From JBKHJA01 sp046538375 (GTDB lineage Bacteria > Acidobacteriota > Aminicenantia > Aminicenantales > Aminicenantaceae), in the NCBI GenBank assembly GCA_046538375.1, contig JBKHJA010000049.1, forward strand, positions 1 through 19,685: a stretch of 19,685 bases of DNA, written 5' to 3'. Each line of letters begins with the position of its first letter. Position 1 is the stretch's first letter. This document shows, piece after piece, positions 14,320 through 19,685 of the stretch. The position numbers and the translations under genes are program-made. The notes beneath the pieces were generated by a model. The model had not been told where the DNA came from, searched no databases, and saw only the letters and a program-made list of their open reading frames with translations.

Positions 14320-15390
14320 TTGAAGTCAAAAAAGATCAAGATTGCCCTTCTTTTCGGGGGAAGCTCTGCAGAACATGAAGTCTCTATCACCTCAGCCAGT
14401 TCCATCTATAAGAACCTGGACAAAAAAAAATACGAGATTATCTGCATTTATATCAATAAAAAAGGCCAATGGAGGATGGCGGATTCTCCGCTTCTCCCGC
14501 TCTCCTCGTTAAAAAAAGGAAGCTTCTCTTCCTTCCTGCCCTGGAAAAAAAGATCCCTCTCTGATGATATAGACGCGGATATCTATTTCCCTGTTCTCCA
14601 TGGTCCCTGTGGAGAAGATGGAACCATCCAGGGTCTTTTTGAAATGGCTGATGTCCCTTACGTAGGAGCAACTGTGCTGTCCTCAGCCCTGGGTATGGAT
14701 AAGGCTGTAGCCAAAACTCTTTTCAAAATAAACGGACTTCCAGTGGTCAAACATCTTATCCTCTTTGAATCTGACTGGCAGAGACAGCGCAATAAAATAC
14801 TCTCCAAAATCCATCGTGAATTCTCCATGCCCTTTTTTGTCAAGCCAGCCAATTTAGGTTCAAGCGTGGGGATCACCAAAGTCAAAACCCAGACTCAAAG
14901 TGAATCGGCTCTTGAGGAGGCCTTTCAGTATGACCGAAAAATCCTGGTGGAAGAAGGAATCCAGGGAAAAGAATTGGAGTGCAGTGTCTTGGGAAACGAG
15001 AACCCACGGGCTTCTCTTCCCGGCGAACTCATCCCTTTCAGAGAGTTTTACGACTACAAAGATAAATATGTGGAAGGAAAAACATCTTTCGTGATTCCTG
15101 CCAAAATCCCCTCTTCTGTAGCAGAAGAAATTCAAAGGCTTTCCCTGGAGGCCTTCAAAGCTATCGACTGCTCAGGAATGGCCAGAGTGGACTTCCTGAT
15201 GGATGAGGAGACCGGAAGAATTTTTCTTAACGAGATAAACACCATTCCCGGTTTCACTGAAATCAGCATGTATCCCAAATTATGGCAGGTGAGCGGCCTT
15301 CCTTTCCCAAAACTTCTGGATACACTGGTCAAACTGGGACTGGAAAGACATGGCCGCAAAAAAAGAACCTGGAGGAATTTTAAAACATGA
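14320..15390 (+). CDS. ddl: D-alanine-D-alanine ligase
   Basis: An ATP-grasp ligase of 356 residues that joins two D-alanines for peptidoglycan precursors. Motifs in order: LFGGSSAEHEVS (catalytic E18), FPVLHGPCGEDGTIQG (90-105), FFVKPANLGSSVGITKV, ELECSVLG, the omega loop EFYDYKDKY with Y250, and metal/nucleotide ligands DFLMDEETG and FLNEINTIPGFT. The loop Tyr (equivalent to Y216 of E. coli DdlB) rather than His predicts D-Ala-D-Ala, not D-Ala-D-lactate, as product. An in-frame TAA lies two codons before TTG 14320, so this TTG is the only credible start; it has no visible Shine-Dalgarno. Its stop overlaps the ruvX start as ATGA. Confidence 0.95.
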   Translation: MKSKKIKIALLFGGSSAEHEVSITSASSIYKNLDKKKYEIICIYINKKGQWRMADSPLLPLSSLKKGSFSSFLPWKKRSLSDDIDADIYFPVLHGPCGEDGTIQGLFEMADVPYVGATVLSSALGMDKAVAKTLFKINGLPVVKHLILFESDWQRQRNKILSKIHREFSMPFFVKPANLGSSVGITKVKTQTQSESALEEAFQYDRKILVEEGIQGKELECSVLGNENPRASLPGELIPFREFYDYKDKYVEGKTSFVIPAKIPSSVAEEIQRLSLEAFKAIDCSGMARVDFLMDEETGRIFLNEINTIPGFTEISMYPKLWQVSGLPFPKLLDTLVKLGLERHGRKKRTWRNFKT

Positions 15391-15824
15391 GAGTGTTGGG
15401 CCTGGATTTTGGAGACAGAAGCATCGGTCTTGCGGTAAGCGATAAACTCCATCTGACCGCACAAGGGATAGGCCGGTACCGAGTAAAAAACAAAAAGGAA
15501 GACAAAAAATTCTTCAGGGAACTGGTCTCCAAATATGAGGTCAACGAAATTGTCATCGGCCTCCCTTTAAGAATGAATGGAACCCCTGGAACACGGGCAG
15601 AAAAAACTAAACAATTCGCTCATTGGCTGGAAGAAAAGGTGAAAATCCCGGTTATTTTTTGGGACGAACGGTTAACTTCCAAGCAGGCTCTAAAAATCCT
15701 CCAGCAACAAAAAGCCAACAGAAAAACCAAAAAATCTCTCAAGGATCAAATCTCAGCCGTGCTCATCCTTTCCAATTATCTTGAAAACAAAAGAACCAAA
15801 AACTATGATTCTCAAAATCATTAA
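15387..15824 (+). CDS. ruvX: RuvX/YqgF family RNase H-like nuclease
   Basis: A 145-residue RNase H-fold protein, known as a putative Holliday-junction resolvase and in E. coli involved in pre-16S rRNA 5' processing. The acidic catalytic set is present: D7 in LGLDFGDRSIGLAVSD, D93-E94 in FWDERLTS, and D120 in LKDQISAVLIL. IGLPLRMNGTPG (57-68) is the other family signature. It starts in the ATGA overlap with ddl and its end overlaps mltG by 20 bases, so the three are translationally linked. The last dozen residues (NKRTKNYDSQNH) are a polar tail. Confidence 0.93.
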   Translation: MRVLGLDFGDRSIGLAVSDKLHLTAQGIGRYRVKNKKEDKKFFRELVSKYEVNEIVIGLPLRMNGTPGTRAEKTKQFAHWLEEKVKIPVIFWDERLTSKQALKILQQQKANRKTKKSLKDQISAVLILSNYLENKRTKNYDSQNH

Positions 15825-16806
15825 AATATCCCTTCTTCTTGCTTCTGCCCTCCTTCTCTTTTTCACTACCTGGTTTTGGCTCGAATTTTACCTGCCTCCC
15901 AAGACTGAATCAAAGCGGGTTCTTTTTGAAGTGGAGAAAGGGACCAAGGCAGAAGCCATTGCCCAGAACCTGAAGCAGGAGGAAATCATAAGGAAAAAAT
16001 GGCCTTTTCTTCTCGCCTATAAACTCTTTTTTTTCCGCAGCACCCTCAAGGCAGGGGAATATGAGTTTGTCCTTCCTGTATCCTCAAAACACGTTTTAAA
16101 CACAATTATGGAAGGAAAAATTTATCTCCATCCTTTAACCATTCCGGAAGGATTAACTCAAAGAGAAATCGCCCAGCAGGTGGAATTTCTACACTGGATA
16201 AATGCTCAGAAATTTCTGCAAGCCTGTTCAGAAACAGAAGTCATATCTTCGTGGGATGAGAAAGCTTCCACTCTAGAAGGATATCTCTTTCCAGAAACCT
16301 ATCATTTTCCTAAAGGAACTTCGGGGAATACAATGGTGAAGACCATGGTTTCCCAGTTCAAGAAATCTTTCACTGAGGAAATGAAAAAAAGGGCGGCCAG
16401 ATTGGGAATGAGCATAAGAGAGGTGGTGATTCTGGCCTCTCTGGTGGAAAAAGAAACATCTGTTCCAGAAGAAAAAAATCTGGTCTCAGCGGTGTTTCAT
16501 AACCGGCTCAACAGAGGGATGAAGCTGGATTGTGACCCCACTATTATCTATGCCCTCAAACAAAAAGACCAATTCCAGGACCGCCTCAGAACAAAAGACC
16601 TCAAGCTTGATTCTCCCTACAACACTTATCTTTATCCTGGACTTCCCCCAGGACCTATCTGTAATCCAGGCTTAGAATCCATCAAAGCCGCTCTCTTCCC
16701 TGCTGAAGAAGACTATCTTTACTTTGTATCCAAGAATGACGGTACTCATCATTTCAGCCGCACTCTAGAGGACCATCTCAAAGCAGTCAGAAAATATCAA
16801 AAATGA
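15805..16806 (+). CDS. mltG: endolytic murein transglycosylase MltG
   Basis: MltG (YceG family) is an inner-membrane enzyme that cuts nascent glycan strands and sets their length. The 333 residues begin with a membrane anchor (about 5-27), then a LysM-like region (about 38-110) and the catalytic domain with EGYLFPETYHFPKG (158-171), catalytic E215 in ILASLVEKETSV, FHNRLNRGMKLDCDPTIIYAL (231-251) and SPYNTYLYPGLPPGPICNPG (270-289). ATG 15805 is chosen because it places the anchor at the N-terminus; TTG 15781 would add eight polar residues. No strong ribosome site is visible, in keeping with coupling to ruvX. It acts in the same process as the ddl product upstream. Confidence 0.94.
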   Translation: MILKIIKISLLLASALLLFFTTWFWLEFYLPPKTESKRVLFEVEKGTKAEAIAQNLKQEEIIRKKWPFLLAYKLFFFRSTLKAGEYEFVLPVSSKHVLNTIMEGKIYLHPLTIPEGLTQREIAQQVEFLHWINAQKFLQACSETEVISSWDEKASTLEGYLFPETYHFPKGTSGNTMVKTMVSQFKKSFTEEMKKRAARLGMSIREVVILASLVEKETSVPEEKNLVSAVFHNRLNRGMKLDCDPTIIYALKQKDQFQDRLRTKDLKLDSPYNTYLYPGLPPGPICNPGLESIKAALFPAEEDYLYFVSKNDGTHHFSRTLEDHLKAVRKYQK

Positions 16807-16816
16807 TAGGGCTTTT

Positions 16817-16968
16817 AGCCTGCATTATTCATAAATTGAAGGTTTTCCCAGATGCAGTCATGAATTCCAGGGGAAATCGGGACATGAATCGAATTCTCCT
16901 GAATTCGGTATGGTGTCCCTGATTTCCTTTTTCATGGAAATCAAAAACTTATGTGAATAATGCAGGCT
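16817..16968. repeat. nested-palindrome (REP-like) element B
   Basis: The outer perfect 15-base inverted repeat is AGCCTGCATTATTCA at 16817-16831 and its inverse at 16954-16968. Inside it, GGAAATCGGGACA (16872-16884) faces TGTCCCTGATTTCC (16914-16927), and the centre has CGAATTC-TCCT-GAATTCG (16890-16907). It is non-coding and abuts element C with a single base between. It lies between mltG and the next gene in a 437-base gap. Confidence 0.7.
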
Positions 16969-16969
16969 T

Positions 16970-17091
16970 ACCTGGATTATTCATGAATTATGGGAAATTG
17001 GGGACACGATCCCAATTTCGAAAATTGGGTCATGTCCCCAATTTCCTGCCTCATATACATTGTTTCCAGCGAATTCATGAATAATCCAGGT
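16970..17091. repeat. nested-palindrome (REP-like) element C
   Basis: The outer perfect 20-base inverted repeat is at 16970-16989 and 17072-17091. Inside, a perfect 14-base repeat GGAAATTGGGGACA (16993-17006) faces TGTCCCCAATTTCC (17033-17046). The core is CCCAATTT-CGA-AAATTGGG (17011-17029). The outer ends resemble those of element B (CCTGSATTATTCAT), and the core resembles elements A and B. Confidence 0.75.
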
Positions 17092-17132
17092 TAGATGCTG
17101 ACAGTGCCCAGGTTGAGTAGAAAAAAAAATGT

Positions 17133-17155
17133 TGATCTGTTATATTAATAGATCA
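17133..17155. promoter_or_regulatory. inverted repeat, possible operator upstream of the exported protein
   Basis: TGATCT (17133-17138) and AGATCA (17150-17155) flank 11 A/T-rich bases that include TATATTAAT. The placement before the gene at 17244 and the A/T-rich centre fit an operator or promoter, but I could not find a well-spaced pair of hexamers. The rest of the gap up to 17243 shows only a weak TTTCCT/AGGAAA stem (17174-17189). Confidence 0.3.
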
Positions 17156-17243
17156 TACAGCACAAACGCGACCTTTCCTAAAAAGGAAAAAAATCAAAAC
17201 GATCGCGATTATGAACCGAAAAGGTTCTGCTGGAGGAGGAAAT

Positions 17244-18359
17244 ATGAAAATTAAACACTTCATCATTCCAGTGCTTGTGGTGGTTTTTACCCTGTGTTTG
17301 ATCCCCAAATCCACGCAAGCTGGGCAGGAAAAGGAACAAGAGGAACAAGAGTCTGAAATCATCATCATTCCTGATCAGGTAAAATCGGTGATGGAAGAAG
17401 GGATGACCACAAGGGAGCCCCGTTCGGATATCCCCTTCTCCATCATTTGGCACGTTTATCTCCCTGCCCAACAAAACATGCACAGTGTCTTTTATTTCAA
17501 AGTGAAAAATGCCGACCTGGGCTTTGCTCCTGAGGCTCCCCAGCAAAAAACTCCTGAAGAAAAGAAAGAAGAAAAAGAAGAAGTCCCTCCACCTGAAGTG
17601 GAAACCACTCCCGCCAAGCTCAAGGCCAACGGCCATGTTTTCCTTCAGTTCAACCGCATGGAAAATGAGATGCCCCAAGAAATGATCAAGGAAGTCTATA
17701 TCCCCTTGAATCTGGAGGCAGACAGCACCTCTTTCCAACCCCAAGAAGAAGGAATATATTCTACTGGTTATCCTCTTCCTCCCGGTGATTATCTTCTCTC
17801 CATGGCCATAACCTCTTTAAACCTGGAGAGAATCGGCACTCAATATTATGAATTCTCTCTCCCTGACAGCCTCTCTTTTACAGAATCTCTTGGAACCACA
17901 CCCGTCTTTTTTGTCAATAACATTGAGAGAATGGCCTCCCCCGAAACACAAGCTGAGATCCACAAGGAATTTTTCACCTATTCTGTCCTCCAAATCACCC
18001 CTAAACTGGAAAATGATTTCTCCGCCGGGGAAAATCTGGACATCTTCTTTTTTATTTTTGGAGCCCAGCCCAACCAGGAAGGCAAATTCAGCATTGATAT
18101 CAGTTTCGAGGTGTTCGAAGGAGAGGAAAAAGTCATCCGGTATGAAACAGCCCACTACGATGCTCCTCTTATCAGCCAGCCCCTTCCCATGAAAAAGACG
18201 GTCATCATAAAAACAGAAAAGGAAGGAAAGACCACCGAAAGAAGAGAACAAAGAGATTTAGAACAGGGGGAATACATCCTTAAGCTGGTCATTGAAGATA
18301 AAGTTTCTGGAAAATCATTGGAGAAATCTGTTGATTTCGAGGTGGTGGAGAAGAGCTAG
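17244..18359 (+). CDS. exported protein of unknown function, upstream of a GWxTD gene
   Basis: The 371-residue product begins with a clear signal peptide (lysine, hydrophobic stretch 6-20, cleavage likely after STQA at residue 26). An acidic Gln/Glu stretch follows, then a beta-rich part, a disordered Lys/Glu/Pro linker (about 95-124), and a long beta-rich region. That region ends in a strand pattern LEQGEYILKLVIEDKVSG that resembles the closing strands of Ig/FN3-like sandwiches. I do not recognise a named family. ATG 17244 is preceded by GGAGGAGG at 17232-17239, so the ATG at 17211 is rejected. Placement before a GWxTD gene and the shared signal-peptide topology suggest an envelope or periplasmic partner; this is an inference. 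Confidence 0.8.
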   Translation: MKIKHFIIPVLVVVFTLCLIPKSTQAGQEKEQEEQESEIIIIPDQVKSVMEEGMTTREPRSDIPFSIIWHVYLPAQQNMHSVFYFKVKNADLGFAPEAPQQKTPEEKKEEKEEVPPPEVETTPAKLKANGHVFLQFNRMENEMPQEMIKEVYIPLNLEADSTSFQPQEEGIYSTGYPLPPGDYLLSMAITSLNLERIGTQYYEFSLPDSLSFTESLGTTPVFFVNNIERMASPETQAEIHKEFFTYSVLQITPKLENDFSAGENLDIFFFIFGAQPNQEGKFSIDISFEVFEGEEKVIRYETAHYDAPLISQPLPMKKTVIIKTEKEGKTTERREQRDLEQGEYILKLVIEDKVSGKSLEKSVDFEVVEKS

Positions 18360-18475
18360 GCTGAAGTCCATCCATTCCCCCTAGAAATACAAACATCTCA
18401 TTTTCCGCAGCGACGGGTGAGGACTTGGATTCCTCACTCCAGCTCCTCATCCCTTTTCATTTTTCAGGGCTGTGG

Positions 18476-18496
18476 AAAGGTTGACTGTCCTTTTTT
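18476..18496 (+). terminator. weak candidate terminator after the exported protein
   Basis: AAAGG (18476-18480) pairs with CCTTT (18489-18493) over eight bases and runs into six T's (18491-18496). A second small stem, GTGAGG/CCTCAC, is at 18417-18437. The stems are short, so termination strength is uncertain. Confidence 0.3.
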
Positions 18497-18529
18497 CCTG
18501 GAGTAAAGACAGAACCGGAGCTGATTTAA

Positions 18530-18555
18530 CTTATTTGTGGCTTATCACAAATAAG
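18530..18555. promoter_or_regulatory. perfect 10-base inverted repeat, possible regulator site
   Basis: CTTATTTGTG (18530-18539), six bases, then CACAAATAAG (18546-18555). It lies 40 bases before a near-consensus promoter. TGTG and CACA are six apart, not the eight of a CRP site, and no T-run follows, so neither a CRP site nor a standard terminator is supported. Confidence 0.4.
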
Positions 18556-18595
18556 GGGGTATCAAAGGGAATATATTTCTGAGTTTGTTGTTATC

Positions 18596-18624
18596 TTGAT
18601 AAGTCCGAGACAACAAATTATAAT
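18596..18624 (+). promoter_or_regulatory. near-consensus promoter upstream of the GWxTD gene
   Basis: TTGATA (18596-18601) and TATAAT (18619-18624) are exactly 17 bases apart. The hexamers are embedded in an inverted repeat TTGTTGT (18585-18591) / ACAACAA (18610-18616). Transcription from near 18631 would run through the gene remnant before reaching ATG 18841, giving a leader of about 210 bases. Confidence 0.6.
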
Positions 18625-18633
18625 GAAAATTGA

Positions 18634-18777
18634 GCCATAAAAGGAAAAAAATGGGCTGAGAAAAATTATTCCATCGCAGTCCCCGCCACTCTCACCAAAG
18701 GTTCCTACATGGTTCGGGTCAATCTGACCACGGACACAGGACAAGAGAGAAAAAAGATATTCAAAATCCGGATATAA
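18634..18777 (+). pseudogene. 3' remnant of an exported Ig/FN3-like domain gene
   Basis: An open stretch of 47 codons, closed by TAA and preceded in frame by TGA 18631, reads as the end of a beta-sandwich domain: KNYSIAVPATLTKGSYMVRV followed by NLTTDTGQERKKIFKIRI. The pattern L-x2-G-x-Y-x-V-x-V ... K-x-F-x-I parallels the closing strands of the upstream exported protein (LEQGEYILKL ... VDFEV). There is no start codon with a ribosome site; the only in-frame ATG (18709) would cut the domain in half. I read it as a decayed gene, perhaps a paralogue, in the 481-base gap before the GWxTD gene. Chance is possible but the residue pattern argues against it. Confidence 0.5.
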
Positions 18778-18840
18778 AATAAATTAGGCATGAGATATTT
18801 CTTGAAAATCCGTTCTTGGTGTCAAACACACAGGTGAAAA

Positions 18841-19685
18841 ATGAGAAAAAAATTAGCTGCATTTATGGCCATAACAGGAATCTTCTTTTCCCTGGGCAAC
18901 AGTGCCCAAAAAAATTCCTTGGAGGAGCTTCCGGAAAGGTATCGAAAATGGCTGGAGGAAGAAGTGGTCTATATCATCACCCCAAGGGAAAAAGAGGTCT
19001 TTCTCCAATTGGAAACAGACAGGGAAAGAGATTTGTTCATCGATGCTTTCTGGGCTCAGAGAGACCCCACTCCTGGAACTCCCAAAAATGAATTCAGAGA
19101 ACAGCATTATGGCCGAATAAGCTATGCCAATCAGTGGTACGGCAAGGGAACCACCAAACAAGGCTGGCAGACAGACAGGGGTAAAATTCACATCATCCTG
19201 GGAAAGCCGGTCAGCACCCAGAGCTTCGGAAAAACGGGAAAAGTGGTTCCCACAGAGGTCTGGTTTTATCAGCGCGAGCCAAGGGCTGGACTTCCATCCA
19301 ACTTTTATGTGGTCTTTTTTCAAGAAGGCGGCATGGGGGATTATATTCTTTACAGCCCGGTGAGACACGGCCCCGGAAAGCTCCTTGAAAGCTATATAGG
19401 GAATCCCAAAGATGCCTATTATGTCCTGAGAAATATGGATCCAGAACTGGCCAGAGTTTCCTATTCCCTAATTCCTGGAGAGATAGATGAGATCAACCCC
19501 CGTCCTTCCTTAACCTCGGAATCTCTTCTCAGCAAGATTTCGGTCTCTCCCCAAAAGCAGATAAACGACAATTATGCGGAAAAACTCCTGAAATACAAAG
19601 AATTCGTGGAAGTGGATCATTCTGTCCATTACATCGACAATTATTCCCTGGTCAAAATCATGGCTGACCCCGGCGGATTTTTCTC
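18841..19685 (+). CDS. GWxTD-domain exported protein (partial, runs off the window)
   Basis: ATG 18841, with AGGTGA four bases upstream, opens a frame that has no stop before the window ends (281 codons seen). The N-terminus is a signal peptide (hydrophobic 6-18, cleavage likely after NSA, residue 22). Helical, charged sequence (LPERYRKWLEEEVVYIITPREKEVF) leads to DAFWAQRDPTPGTPKNEFREQHYGRI and the name-giving motif GWQTDRGKIHIILGKP (108-123), then EVWFYQ and VVFFQEGGMGDYILYSP. This is the GWxTD domain, common in exported proteins of Acidobacteria, Aminicenantes and relatives; its biochemical role is not established. The C-terminal part is missing from the window. Confidence 0.9.
   Translation, partial: MRKKLAAFMAITGIFFSLGNSAQKNSLEELPERYRKWLEEEVVYIITPREKEVFLQLETDRERDLFIDAFWAQRDPTPGTPKNEFREQHYGRISYANQWYGKGTTKQGWQTDRGKIHIILGKPVSTQSFGKTGKVVPTEVWFYQREPRAGLPSNFYVVFFQEGGMGDYILYSPVRHGPGKLLESYIGNPKDAYYVLRNMDPELARVSYSLIPGEIDEINPRPSLTSESLLSKISVSPQKQINDNYAEKLLKYKEFVEVDHSVHYIDNYSLVKIMADPGGFF

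Noticed and set aside
16817..17091. CRISPR array
   Set aside because: The repeats are palindromic, only two units, unequal in length, and have no regular spacers.
17178..17744. 188-codon antisense frame in the exported-protein gene
   Set aside because: It is a phenylalanine-rich shadow of the Glu/Lys codons on the other strand.
18530..18555. CRP/FNR-type binding site
   Set aside because: TGTG and CACA are six bases apart instead of eight for CRP, and the FNR TTGAT-N4-ATCAA pattern is absent.
18816..19091. 91-codon frame at the start of the GWxTD gene
   Set aside because: It is a frame-shifted shadow; the GWxTD frame from ATG 18841 has a signal peptide and the domain motif.

Overview
The window reads as part of a bacterial chromosome of moderate GC with dense, mostly housekeeping gene content. 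It has a bacterial D-Ala-D-Ala ligase, MltG and HU, sigma70-type promoters and two CCA-encoding tRNAs. The end of the window carries an exported GWxTD-domain protein. That domain, together with pyruvate phosphate dikinase, a type 1B (PyrD+PyrK) dihydroorotate dehydrogenase and a Yip1 protein, suggests an anaerobic or fermentative lineage near Acidobacteria/Aminicenantes. This placement is an inference; no 16S or other decisive marker is present.

Layout: 1-230 is non-coding, with three consecutive hairpins and a promoter. Positions 231-1830 hold an M20 metallopeptidase and CutA. Positions 1863-2810 (minus) hold a histone-deacetylase-like enzyme, divergent from proline dehydrogenase at 3037-3948; a possible 39-residue ORF lies between them. 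Pyruvate phosphate dikinase (minus) fills 3996-6716. Positions 9074-6926 are a minus-strand operon: class I aminotransferase, membrane-anchored rhodanese and a MauE/DoxX membrane protein. Divergent to it runs pyrK-pyrD-pyrF (9201-11761), whose end overlaps antisense the end of a Yip1 membrane protein (11717-12313, minus). Then come repeats, tRNA-Cys and tRNA-Gly (minus), and an exported FlgT-C-like protein (minus). From 13969 to 16806 run HU, ddl, ruvX and mltG on the plus strand; ruvX-ddl and mltG-ruvX overlap. Positions 16807-17243 are filled mainly by two abutting nested-palindrome elements. Positions 17244-19685 hold an exported protein of unknown function, a decayed gene remnant and the start of a GWxTD protein that runs off the window.

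Functionally, the pyr cluster supplies two late steps of UMP synthesis (dihydroorotate oxidation and OMP decarboxylation). The ddl-mltG stretch serves peptidoglycan assembly and glycan-strand termination. The aminotransferase-rhodanese-MauE set combines transamination with envelope sulfur or thiol chemistry.

The least ordinary content is non-coding. A family of nested palindromes shares a GGGGACA/TGTCCC core (three copies) and resembles REP-type elements. A 40-base dispersed repeat has two copies at 35/40 identity plus a degenerate third copy that forms the last codons of the MauE gene. Near-consensus promoters could be read for most transcription units. No prophage, CRISPR array or transposase gene was found, and I saw no clearly new multi-gene system; the exported protein/GWxTD module is the closest candidate.
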